Assembly (NCBI GenBank): GCA_041687755.1
Contig: JBDNJM010000058.1
Coordinates: forward strand, 121,324-185,323
Direction: 5' to 3'
DNA from: JBDNJM01 sp041687755
Lineage (GTDB): Bacteria > Planctomycetota > UBA1135 > GCA-002686595
DNA length: 64,000 bases
Numbering within the stretch: the stretch's first letter is position 1; every line of letters begins with the position of its first letter. Below the pieces are notes generated by a model that saw nothing but the letters and a program-made list of their open reading frames with translations, was not told the DNA's origin and did not search any database. This document shows positions 51,827 through 59,465 of this stretch, one piece after another. A program made the position numbers and the translations under genes.

Positions 51827-53202
51827 GCCCCGGGTTCCAGGTGCTGCTCGCGGAGGACGAGGTCACGATCGCCGAAACCTTGACCGATGCGCTGACGGAC
51901 GCGGGGCACACCGTGCTGCACGCGGCGACCACCGACGCGGCGCTCGAGCTGCTCGACAGCCAGGCTCCAGAGCTGGTGCTGACGGACGTGCGGATGCCCG
52001 GCGAGGGCGGCATGGCGGTCCTGCGCCGGTCCTTGGAGCGCGACCCCGATCGCCCGGTTGTCGTGTTCACGGGCTTCGCCACCGTCGACCAGGCCGTCGA
52101 GGCCATGGGCGAGGGCGCGGCCTGGTATGTGCAGAAGCCGTTCAGCAACGACGCCATTGTCCAGCTCGTGGAGCGCTTCGGCGCCCACCGCCGGGCCGCG
52201 GCCGAGAACCGCGAGCTTAAGCGCGAGCTTGCGCACTTCAAGAGCATCGAAGGGATGGTGGGCTCCTCGCCGGCCATGCTCGAGGTCTTCGAACGGCTGC
52301 GAACCGTAGCGCCCACGGACGCGACGGTCCTGATCGAAGGGGAGAGCGGCACGGGCAAGGAGCGCGCCGCCCTGGCCCTGCACGGCCTGAGCAAGCGCTC
52401 CGCCGGCCCGTTCGTGGCGCTTTCCTGCGCCGCGCTGCCGGAGTCCTTGCTCGAGGCCGAGCTGTTCGGCCACGAGAAGGGCGCGTTCACCGACGCCAAG
52501 AAGGAGAAGCGCGGGCGCTTCGAACTGGCCGACGGCGGCACGTTCTTTTTGGACGACATCGACGACATGCCGGCCTCTTCCCAGGTCAAGCTCCTGCGCG
52601 TGCTGCAAGAGCGCAAGTTCGAACGCGTCGGCGGCGAGATCACCCGCGAGGTCGACATTCGGGTGATCGCTGCGACGAAAGTTCCGCTGCGGGACCTAGT
52701 ACGCGCGGGCAAATTCCGCGAGGACCTGTTCTATCGCATCAACGTCGTGCCGCTGCAGCTGCCGCCGCTGCGCGAGCGCGACGGCGACGTCGTGCTGCTG
52801 GCGCGTAGCCTGGTCGAGCGGCACTGCAAGGTTGCCGAGGGCGAGGTGCTGCCGGCCCCGAGCGACGCCACCCTGCAAGCCATGTCGCGCTACCCCTGGC
52901 CGGGCAACGTGCGCGAACTCGAGAACGCGATCCTGCGCGCCCTCGCCCTGCGCGGCGATGCGCGCGAGCTGAAGCGTGAGCATCTGCTGCCGCTCGACAA
53001 GCGCTGGCGCGGGGCAACCGAGGCGACCGAGGACCTGCGGCCCCTGCGTGAGGTGCTGCGCAAGGCGGAGGGCCGGCATCTCGCCGCCGCGCTGGAGTCG
53101 ACGGGCGGTCACCGCACCCAGACGGCCGAACTGCTCGGCATCTCGCGCAAGGTGCTCTGGGAGAAGCTCAAGGACCACGGGCTCGACACGGACAAGTCAT
53201 GA
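51823..53202 (+). CDS. NtrC-type sigma-54 response regulator
   Basis: 459 residues. The receiver is complete: acidic ED at 11-12, phospho-Asp55 in LTDVRMPG, Thr83 in FTGFAT, Lys105 in QKPF. The AAA+ domain has Walker A GESGTGKE (173-180). The sigma-54 contact loop is GAFTDA (220-225), with Asp in place of the second Gly, and Walker B is FFLDD (241-245). A Fis-type C-terminal helix pair (GGHRTQTAELLGISRKVLWEKL) binds DNA. It is coupled by ATGA to the GGDEF-like gene upstream and to the fusion gene downstream. No sensor kinase gene is next to it. Confidence 0.9.
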   Translation: MSPGFQVLLAEDEVTIAETLTDALTDAGHTVLHAATTDAALELLDSQAPELVLTDVRMPGEGGMAVLRRSLERDPDRPVVVFTGFATVDQAVEAMGEGAAWYVQKPFSNDAIVQLVERFGAHRRAAAENRELKRELAHFKSIEGMVGSSPAMLEVFERLRTVAPTDATVLIEGESGTGKERAALALHGLSKRSAGPFVALSCAALPESLLEAELFGHEKGAFTDAKKEKRGRFELADGGTFFLDDIDDMPASSQVKLLRVLQERKFERVGGEITREVDIRVIAATKVPLRDLVRAGKFREDLFYRINVVPLQLPPLRERDGDVVLLARSLVERHCKVAEGEVLPAPSDATLQAMSRYPWPGNVRELENAILRALALRGDARELKREHLLPLDKRWRGATEATEDLRPLREVLRKAEGRHLAAALESTGGHRTQTAELLGISRKVLWEKLKDHGLDTDKS

Positions 53203-54728
53203 CGTCCTCGAGCGGCGCGCGGCCGGAATTCGATCTGGAGCCGGGCACGCGCATCATCGGCGATCTGCACGTCGATATCGAGGTAGGGCCCGCGGCAGCG
53301 ACCTTCGTAAACTACCTCGACGGGCTGCATGGCACGCCCCGGCTGATCATCCTCGGGGACCTGTTCGAGTACTGGTTCGGCCCCGCCCAGGCGGAGGTCG
53401 GTGGGGGCCCTGAGCTCCTCGATGCCCTGGCTCGCCGCGTGCGGAGCGGCACGGCCATCCATCTGATCCCAGGCAACCGGGACTTCCTTGTGGACGCCGA
53501 ATTCGAGCGCCGCACGGGGGTCCAAATCGCGCCTGAGGGCTTGGTCGGCCGACTTCCCGGCGGGGCGCGCCTGCTCGCGATCCACGGGGACGAGCTTTGC
53601 ACTCTGGACAAGGGCTACCTGCGTCTGCGTCGGATCCTGCGCTCCCGCGCCATCCGCGGGTTCGGTCGCCGGCTCCCGGGGAGCCTCGGCCACGCGCTGT
53701 CGCGCCGCCTGCGCCGCGCGACGAGCCGGGCGCTGGCCAAGAAACCCGCGCCTGAGACCCTGCAGCAGCCCGCCGCCGCTCTCAAGCTGGCGGCCGAGGC
53801 GCGCGCGGACCTGCTCGTCTGCGGGCACAGCCACCGCTATCGCGACGAACTCCTCGAGCGCCCCGGCGGGGGCCCGGCCCTGCGCTGGCTCATCGTGGAC
53901 GCCTTCGGAGACCCCGCGGACACCTTCGAGGTGAGCCCTGGCGGCGAGATGCTCGTGGACTCCAGCCTCAAGGGCGGCGAGGAGCCTGGCACCGAGCAGC
54001 TCCCGGCGGCGGCTCCAGGTCCTATCCTGATCCCTTCGAAGCCCGAACCGAGCCCCCAGCGCACCTTGATCATCGCCATCGACGGACCGGCCGGAGCCGG
54101 CAAGAGCACCGTGGCCCGGATGGTCGCAGCCCGGCTGGGGCTGCGCTTCTTGGACACTGGCGCCATGTACCGCGGAGTGACTCTGGCCGTCCTCGAGCGC
54201 GGCATTGACCCGGCGGCAGGGGCCGAAATCGGGGCCCTGGCCGCCGAACTGCGCCTGGACTTCGACGAGCACGGCCTCCTACACATCGACGGCGTGCCCG
54301 CCGAGCCCGCCATTCGCTCCGCCACGGTGGACGCGAACGTCTCGGAAGTTTCTGCCCACGCGAGTGTGCGCAAGACGATCGTGGCCGAGCAGCAGCGCCT
54401 CGGGCGCGTCCTAGGGGGGATCGTCGCCGAGGGCCGCGACACCACGACCGCCGTGTTCCCCGCCGCAGATCTCAAGATCTTCCTGGCTGCCAGCCCCGAG
54501 GAGCGCGCCCGACGCCGTGCCGTCCAGATGGGGGAACCCCAGCTGGCCGGCGAGGTCCTGACTCAGATCTTGCGCCGGGACGCCCTGGACATGGGCCGCC
54601 AGCACTCACCCCTGACCGAGGCCCCCGACGCCCTGCGGATCGACGCCGACCACGGCACCGCGGACGAGGTCGCCGAGCGAATCGTGTCCCTGGCCCAAGA
54701 GCGCGGCCTGCCGAGCCCCCCGGGGTAG
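53199..54728 (+). CDS. cmk: Fusion of LpxH-like phosphatase and cytidylate kinase
   Basis: 509 residues in one frame. Residues about 15-245 are a calcineurin-type phosphatase like LpxH (UDP-2,3-diacylglucosamine hydrolase): GDLHVD with Asp22 and His24, GDLFEYWFG with Asp54, GNRDF at 92-96, HGDE at 129-132 and GHSH at 209-212, so the metal ligands are in place. After a Pro/Glu linker (about 262-285), residues 290-509 are CMP kinase: DGPAGAGKST (295-304), LDTGAMYRG, EGRDTTT and ERARRRAVQM. rpsA follows, as it does behind cmk in many bacteria. The fusion of a lipid A enzyme with a nucleotide kinase is not one I know. Confidence 0.88.
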   Translation: MTSSSGARPEFDLEPGTRIIGDLHVDIEVGPAAATFVNYLDGLHGTPRLIILGDLFEYWFGPAQAEVGGGPELLDALARRVRSGTAIHLIPGNRDFLVDAEFERRTGVQIAPEGLVGRLPGGARLLAIHGDELCTLDKGYLRLRRILRSRAIRGFGRRLPGSLGHALSRRLRRATSRALAKKPAPETLQQPAAALKLAAEARADLLVCGHSHRYRDELLERPGGGPALRWLIVDAFGDPADTFEVSPGGEMLVDSSLKGGEEPGTEQLPAAAPGPILIPSKPEPSPQRTLIIAIDGPAGAGKSTVARMVAARLGLRFLDTGAMYRGVTLAVLERGIDPAAGAEIGALAAELRLDFDEHGLLHIDGVPAEPAIRSATVDANVSEVSAHASVRKTIVAEQQRLGRVLGGIVAEGRDTTTAVFPAADLKIFLAASPEERARRRAVQMGEPQLAGEVLTQILRRDALDMGRQHSPLTEAPDALRIDADHGTADEVAERIVSLAQERGLPSPPG

Positions 54729-54984
54729 CCCAGGGCCAGGGCTCCAGCGCACGCGGTGGATCCTGCCGATGGGACGTCCGAGTCTCCCTGGGGCCCCGCA
54801 GGAGCCTGCGACCTCTCGTCCCGCCACTCAGGTTTTCGACGAGTCCCTCTGGGCTCTTGGCCCATCGATCGGCATCCTATTGCCCTGCTTCGACGCTCTA
54901 GAGTCGCGCGCGACCCTTACTTCGCCGACGTCGGCAACCTTTTTCTTCTCCGTCCCTTCCAACCTCCAGAGATCCCCCGACCCC

Positions 54985-56961
54985 ATGTCCCTCGCTTCCC
55001 GGCGCATCAAGCAATTCGAGCTCGACTCGGATTCCCTCGATGCCGAAGTCGCCAAGCTCCTTGGCGGCCTCTCAGAAAACGACTACACCGAATCCCTCGC
55101 TGCCTCCGTCCGAGACCTCGAGCCTGAGACCATTGTCGCAGCTCGAGTCGATTCCGTTGACGAGCGCACCGGCCTGGTGGTCATGGACATCGGCGGCAAG
55201 GCCGAAGGCAACATCAGCCTGAACGAGTTCGGGGAGACCTTGCCCGTCGCGGGCGAATCCTACGACGTCTACTACGCGGGTCTCAACGACGACGACACCG
55301 CGAACCTGTCGAAGAAGCGCGCCGACCGTCAGCGCGCGTGGGAGAAGCTCTACGAGGAGCACGCCGAGGGCGACGAAGTCCAAGGTGTCGTCCTGCGCAA
55401 GATCAAGGGTGGCCTGCTGGTCGACGTCACCGGCGTCCCGGTCTTCCTGCCCGCGTCCCAGGTCAACCTGCGACGCACGCACGACATAAGCGACTTCATC
55501 GGCGAGCCGATTCGCGCCCGGATCATCAAGATCGACCCGGAGCGCATGAACGTCGTCATCTCCCGCCGCAAGCTGCTCGAAGAAGAGCGGCAGAAGCAGA
55601 AGGAGACGCTCCTCAAGGACATCCAGGAAGGCCAGATCCGCATGGGCACGGTCAAGAACATCGCCGACTTTGGCGTGTTCGTGGACCTCGGCGGCATCGA
55701 CGGTCTGCTGCACATCACCGACATGTCCTGGGGCCGCATCAACCACCCGAGCCAGATGGTGGAGATTGGTCAGGAGATCGAGGTCAAGGTCCTGCGCGTC
55801 GACTTCGACCGCGAGCGCATCGCCCTCGGCATCAAGCAGAAGCAGGCGTCCCCGTGGGACGGCATCGAGGACCGCTACGCGGTCAACACGAAGCACATTG
55901 GCGAAGTCGTCAACCTGATGAGCTACGGCGCGTTCGTGAAGCTCGAGGACGGCGTCGAAGGCCTGGTGCACATCTCCGAGATGTCCTGGACCCGTCGCGT
56001 CAACCATCCCTCGGAGCTGGTCAAGTCCGGCGACAAGGTTGAGATCGTCGTGCTCGAGATCGACAAGGAGAAGCAGGAAGTCTCGCTCGGCATGAAGCAG
56101 GCCGAGGCGAACCCCTGGGACCTCGCCGAGGAGAACTATCCGGTCGGTACCGTCATCGAGGGCCAGGTGCGCAACCTGACCAGCTACGGCGCCTTCGTCG
56201 AGATCGAAGAGGGCATCGACGGCCTTCTGCACGTCTCCGACATGAGCTGGACCAAGAAGGTCAGCCACCCCAGCGAAGTGGTCCGCAAGGGCGACAAGCT
56301 GCGCTGCGTCGTCCTCTCGGTCGACACCGGCAAGAAGCGCATTGCGCTGGGCCTCAAGCAACTCTCGGCCGACCCGTGGCTCGAGACGATCCCCAACAAC
56401 TTCCACGTTGGCGATCTGCTCTCCGGCTTCGTCACGAAGATCACCAACTTCGGTGTGTTCGTGAAGCTCGAGGAAGACCTCGAGGGCCTGCTGCACATCT
56501 CCGAGCTGTCGGACACCAAGATCGCTACCCCGGAAGAAGTCGTTCAGCCGGGCATGAAGATCGAGGTGCGCGTGATCCGCGTGGACATCGAAGAGCGCAA
56601 GATCGGCCTGTCCTTCGTGCACGCTGACTTCGACGAGAACGAGAACCTGCCCGACGTCCCGGACGACGCGGCAATGGAAACCGAGACGCGCGCACCGGGT
56701 ACTTCCGGTCTCGACCTCTCCGGTGCCAAGGTTGTCGACAAGCCTGCGCCTGCCGAAGAGCCGGCCGCCGAGGCCGCCGCTGAGAAACCTGCCGCTGAGA
56801 CCCCCGCCGCTGAGACCCCCGCTGCTGAGGCACCGGCTGCTGAGGCACCGGCTGCCGAGGCACCGGCTGCTGAAGCTGCTGCCGAAGCCGCTCCTGAAGG
56901 CGCTCCTGAAGCTGAAGCCGCTCCCGAGGCCGACGCGCCCGAGGCGAAGCCCGAGGGCTGA
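54985..56961 (+). CDS. rpsA: 30S ribosomal protein S1 with Ala/Glu/Pro tail
   Basis: 658 residues from ATG 54985; the open frame to 54769 covers leader DNA. Six S1 domains follow one another at about 48-115, 128-198, 216-285, 301-372, 388-459 and 475-546; domains 3-6 show the usual G-x-V-x-N-x-x-x-(F/Y)GxFV pattern, such as GTVKNIADFGVFVDL. S1 brings mRNA to the 30S subunit. After about 575 the protein changes to a low-complexity tail of Ala, Glu and Pro, with AAETP/AAEAP repeats encoded by 15-base repeats (about 56790-56890). The cmk-rpsA order is classical; the 256-bp leader may hold S1 autoregulation, though I see no clear structure. Confidence 0.95.
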   Translation: MSLASRRIKQFELDSDSLDAEVAKLLGGLSENDYTESLAASVRDLEPETIVAARVDSVDERTGLVVMDIGGKAEGNISLNEFGETLPVAGESYDVYYAGLNDDDTANLSKKRADRQRAWEKLYEEHAEGDEVQGVVLRKIKGGLLVDVTGVPVFLPASQVNLRRTHDISDFIGEPIRARIIKIDPERMNVVISRRKLLEEERQKQKETLLKDIQEGQIRMGTVKNIADFGVFVDLGGIDGLLHITDMSWGRINHPSQMVEIGQEIEVKVLRVDFDRERIALGIKQKQASPWDGIEDRYAVNTKHIGEVVNLMSYGAFVKLEDGVEGLVHISEMSWTRRVNHPSELVKSGDKVEIVVLEIDKEKQEVSLGMKQAEANPWDLAEENYPVGTVIEGQVRNLTSYGAFVEIEEGIDGLLHVSDMSWTKKVSHPSEVVRKGDKLRCVVLSVDTGKKRIALGLKQLSADPWLETIPNNFHVGDLLSGFVTKITNFGVFVKLEEDLEGLLHISELSDTKIATPEEVVQPGMKIEVRVIRVDIEERKIGLSFVHADFDENENLPDVPDDAAMETETRAPGTSGLDLSGAKVVDKPAPAEEPAAEAAAEKPAAETPAAETPAAEAPAAEAPAAEAPAAEAAAEAAPEGAPEAEAAPEADAPEAKPEG

Positions 56962-56993
56962 CCCCCAAAGAACCACTTCCCTTCAAGGAACCC

Positions 56994-58115
56994 ATGACCG
57001 CACCTCAAATGCGGTCGCCGCGCGGCGGCGGTCTGCTTCAACGGACCGCCGCCGCTTCCATGGCGACCCCCCAGTTCCCGTCTTGTCGCCCCCGCCTTCG
57101 AGGCGCGGCGCTGGCCGTCGTCGCCCTGTGCATGCCGCTGTTCTTCGGCGGCTGTGCGAGCGGCCCGCCCGTGGCCAAGCCGATCGACCTGGCCGCCATC
57201 GACGACGCCTTCCGGCCGGCCTTGGCCGAACTCCAGGCCGCCGTTAATGCGGAGAACGACGAGGTCGCCCGCGGCATCCTGGCCGGGATCCTCACCCGCA
57301 ATCCGAGCGGGGACACGCTGGCCGCCGCCCAGCGCTTCGGCGCCGTCCTGGAAGGGCGCAACCTGCTCGAGACGCTCCATCTGAGCCTCGACACGGAGTC
57401 GGTGCCTGGGGAGTCTGGACGTCGCCGGGTCCTGCTGCGCTCCAACTCGACGGCCTCGGTGCCGATCGAACTGGATCTTGGGGCCGCGCTGCTGCGGCAC
57501 CGAGTTGTCGCTATCTCGCCGGCGGGGACCGAGCGCATCGCGGCTGCGTCCCAGACGACGGGAAAGCTCTCCGGCGTCGTGGTGCCGCCTGCGGGCGAAC
57601 CTGGACTCGAGCTGGAGCTCGATAGCTACCCCCTGACCTCCCCTGGCGCGATCGCGGCCCGGGACGGCTGGCAGCTTGAGATCTACCCCGGTGTGATTCG
57701 CTCCGGCGGGACGGCTTACCCCGTCGAGGAAGTCGTGGTCGAGCCGACCGACCGGGTGCTGCTCGCGCGCGAGTTGCCGAAGGCCCAGCTCGATCAGCAG
57801 CCGCTGCTCGACTTCCTGGCGACCGCAGGCGTCTTCGATAAGACTCCAGAGGAGTTCAATCCGCCGCTGCTCGAGCGCACCGTGCGGATTGCCGAGGAGC
57901 ACCGCGAGGCGACCCTCCTGGCGTTGTCCGAGTTCAGTGCGGGCATCGACGACGACCAGTTCGCCAGGCTCGAACCATCCCTGCGGTGGCTCCTGAAGGT
58001 CACCGCAGAGTCCTACCGCCCGGCCGAGTGGCGCACGCTGCTCGAGCGCGGCGGGACCCACACCGCCTCCGCCGACCTCGGCCGCCTCGAGCTGCCGGAC
58101 GCCCCTCCGAACTGA
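56994..58115 (+). CDS. Putative lipoprotein of unknown function
   Basis: 373 residues from ATG 56994, which has AAGGA about 6 bases upstream. An ATG at 57060 would give a more usual signal length. Both keep the lipobox GGC (FFGGC, Cys54 in the longer form). The mature part starts with a helical segment (AIDDAFRPALAELQAAVNAENDEVARGI), then a beta-rich middle with LLRSNSTASVPIELDL and GWQLEIYPGVIRSGG, and a helical C-terminus. No family was recognised. Its stop overlaps the tyrS start (TGATG), so it is probably expressed with tyrS; membrane-anchored, periplasmic side. Confidence 0.72.
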   Translation: MTAPQMRSPRGGGLLQRTAAASMATPQFPSCRPRLRGAALAVVALCMPLFFGGCASGPPVAKPIDLAAIDDAFRPALAELQAAVNAENDEVARGILAGILTRNPSGDTLAAAQRFGAVLEGRNLLETLHLSLDTESVPGESGRRRVLLRSNSTASVPIELDLGAALLRHRVVAISPAGTERIAAASQTTGKLSGVVVPPAGEPGLELELDSYPLTSPGAIAARDGWQLEIYPGVIRSGGTAYPVEEVVVEPTDRVLLARELPKAQLDQQPLLDFLATAGVFDKTPEEFNPPLLERTVRIAEEHREATLLALSEFSAGIDDDQFARLEPSLRWLLKVTAESYRPAEWRTLLERGGTHTASADLGRLELPDAPPN

Positions 58116-59404
58116 TGCCTGCGACCCCGCGCGACCCCGCCGAAATCGAACGTCACCTCGCCGCCTTCCGCCGCGGGGCCGTCGACCTGATCGAAGACAA
58201 GCAGCTCGCCGCCATGCTGGCGAAGGGCCGCCCTCTGCGCATCAAGTTCGGCATGGACCCCAGCAGCCCCGACCTACACGTCGGGCACTCGATTCCGTTG
58301 CTCAAGCTGCGCGACCTGCAGCAGCTCGGACACCAGATCGTGCTGATCGTGGGGGACGCCACCGCGATGGTCGGCGACCCCTCGGGGCGCAACAAGCTGC
58401 GCCCGACGCTGACCGCTAGCCAAGTCCAACAGAACCTCGAGACCTACGTCGAGCAGGCCGCCCTGGTCCTCGACATGGACAAAACCGAGGTGCGCCACAA
58501 CAAGGAATGGTTCGGCGAACTCGACTTCGGCGGGCTCCTGCGCCTGTGCGGCCGGATGACGGTCGCCCAGATGCTGGAGCGCGACATGTTCAAGAAGCGC
58601 ATGGCCGCCAACGAACCAATCGGCATCCACGAGTTCCTCTACCCGCTGCTGCAGGGCTGGGACTCCGTCATGGTCAAGGCCGACGTCGAGTTCGGCGGCA
58701 CCGATCAGTTGTTCAATCTGCTGGCCGGCCGCAACTTCCAGGAGCAGGAGGGCCAGCGCCCCCAGATCGTGCTCACGACGCCCCTCATCAACGGCTCCGA
58801 CGGCCGCAAGATGAGCAAGTCCTACGGCAACGCGATCCAGCTGACCGACGCGCCCGCCGACATGTTCGGCCAGGTCATGGCCGTCACCGACGACGTCATG
58901 GGCACCTGGTTCGAGTTGCTCACGCGCATCGAACCCGCCGAGATCGAGCAGCTGCTCGCCGGCCACCCGCGCGAGGCCAAGGCGCGCCTCGGGAAGGCGA
59001 TTGTCGCAACGTTCCACGACGAAGCGGCGGCCGAGCAGGCCGCCCAGGCGTTCACGAATCAGTTCGCGAAGAAGCAGCTCCCCGACGACATCCCGGAAGT
59101 TTCGATACCAGACCTCCCAGACATATTCCTGGCTAGAGAGCAAGAGGATGGACCTCCGGGAACCAACCTCGGGCGACTGCTCGAGTACGCCCTAAAACAT
59201 GCGGACCTAGCTCGATCGAACTCCGAAGTTCGCCGCCTCTTCAAGGATGGAGCTATCAAACGGATTATCCAGGAGGACGGAGTGACTCGAGAAGAGGTCG
59301 TTCAGTACTACGAGGCGATGCGCTGGGATGATCTGCTGCCTGGTGACGGCGAGATCTACAAGGTTGGCAAGCGCCGTTACGTCAAGCTTCGCCGAAGCTG
59401 GTAG
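58115..59404 (+). CDS. tyrS: Tyrosyl-tRNA synthetase
   Basis: 429 residues from ATG 58115; 43 upstream codons lie in the previous gene. Class I motifs: HVGH for HIGH near 49-52 and KMSKS at about 232. FGGTDQLFNLLAGR and the tyrosine pocket residues in FGMDPSSPDLHVGH are family signatures. The C-terminal S4 domain (LLEYALKHADLARSNSEVRRL) binds tRNA. Base composition changes late in the gene: 59101-59280 has 100 G/C of 180 by my count, against 42 of 60 at 58741-58800, and uses ATA, AGA and CTA codons avoided elsewhere. The reading frame and S4 motif stay intact, so a swapped 3' end is possible. Confidence 0.94.
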   Translation: MPATPRDPAEIERHLAAFRRGAVDLIEDKQLAAMLAKGRPLRIKFGMDPSSPDLHVGHSIPLLKLRDLQQLGHQIVLIVGDATAMVGDPSGRNKLRPTLTASQVQQNLETYVEQAALVLDMDKTEVRHNKEWFGELDFGGLLRLCGRMTVAQMLERDMFKKRMAANEPIGIHEFLYPLLQGWDSVMVKADVEFGGTDQLFNLLAGRNFQEQEGQRPQIVLTTPLINGSDGRKMSKSYGNAIQLTDAPADMFGQVMAVTDDVMGTWFELLTRIEPAEIEQLLAGHPREAKARLGKAIVATFHDEAAAEQAAQAFTNQFAKKQLPDDIPEVSIPDLPDIFLAREQEDGPPGTNLGRLLEYALKHADLARSNSEVRRLFKDGAIKRIIQEDGVTREEVVQYYEAMRWDDLLPGDGEIYKVGKRRYVKLRRSW

Positions 59405-59410
59405 CCAATC

Positions 59411-59456
59411 ATCGGGGGGCCCTCAAGGTCTGCCTAGGAGACTGACGCGCCCCGAT
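59411..59456. terminator. Candidate shared terminator between tyrS and the sulfatase gene
   Basis: ATCGGGGGGC (59411-59420) pairs with GCGCCCCGAT (59447-59456) with one mismatch and a 26-base loop. It sits between two convergent stops (59404 and 59466), so it may serve both strands. Confidence 0.35.
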
Positions 59457-59465
59457 CGATCGACA

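Noticed and set aside
55072..56976. Open frame of 634 codons antisense to rpsA
   Set aside because: It mirrors rpsA codons (Val/Asp/Leu-rich), a common artefact of GC-rich third positions; the sense frame is unmistakably S1.
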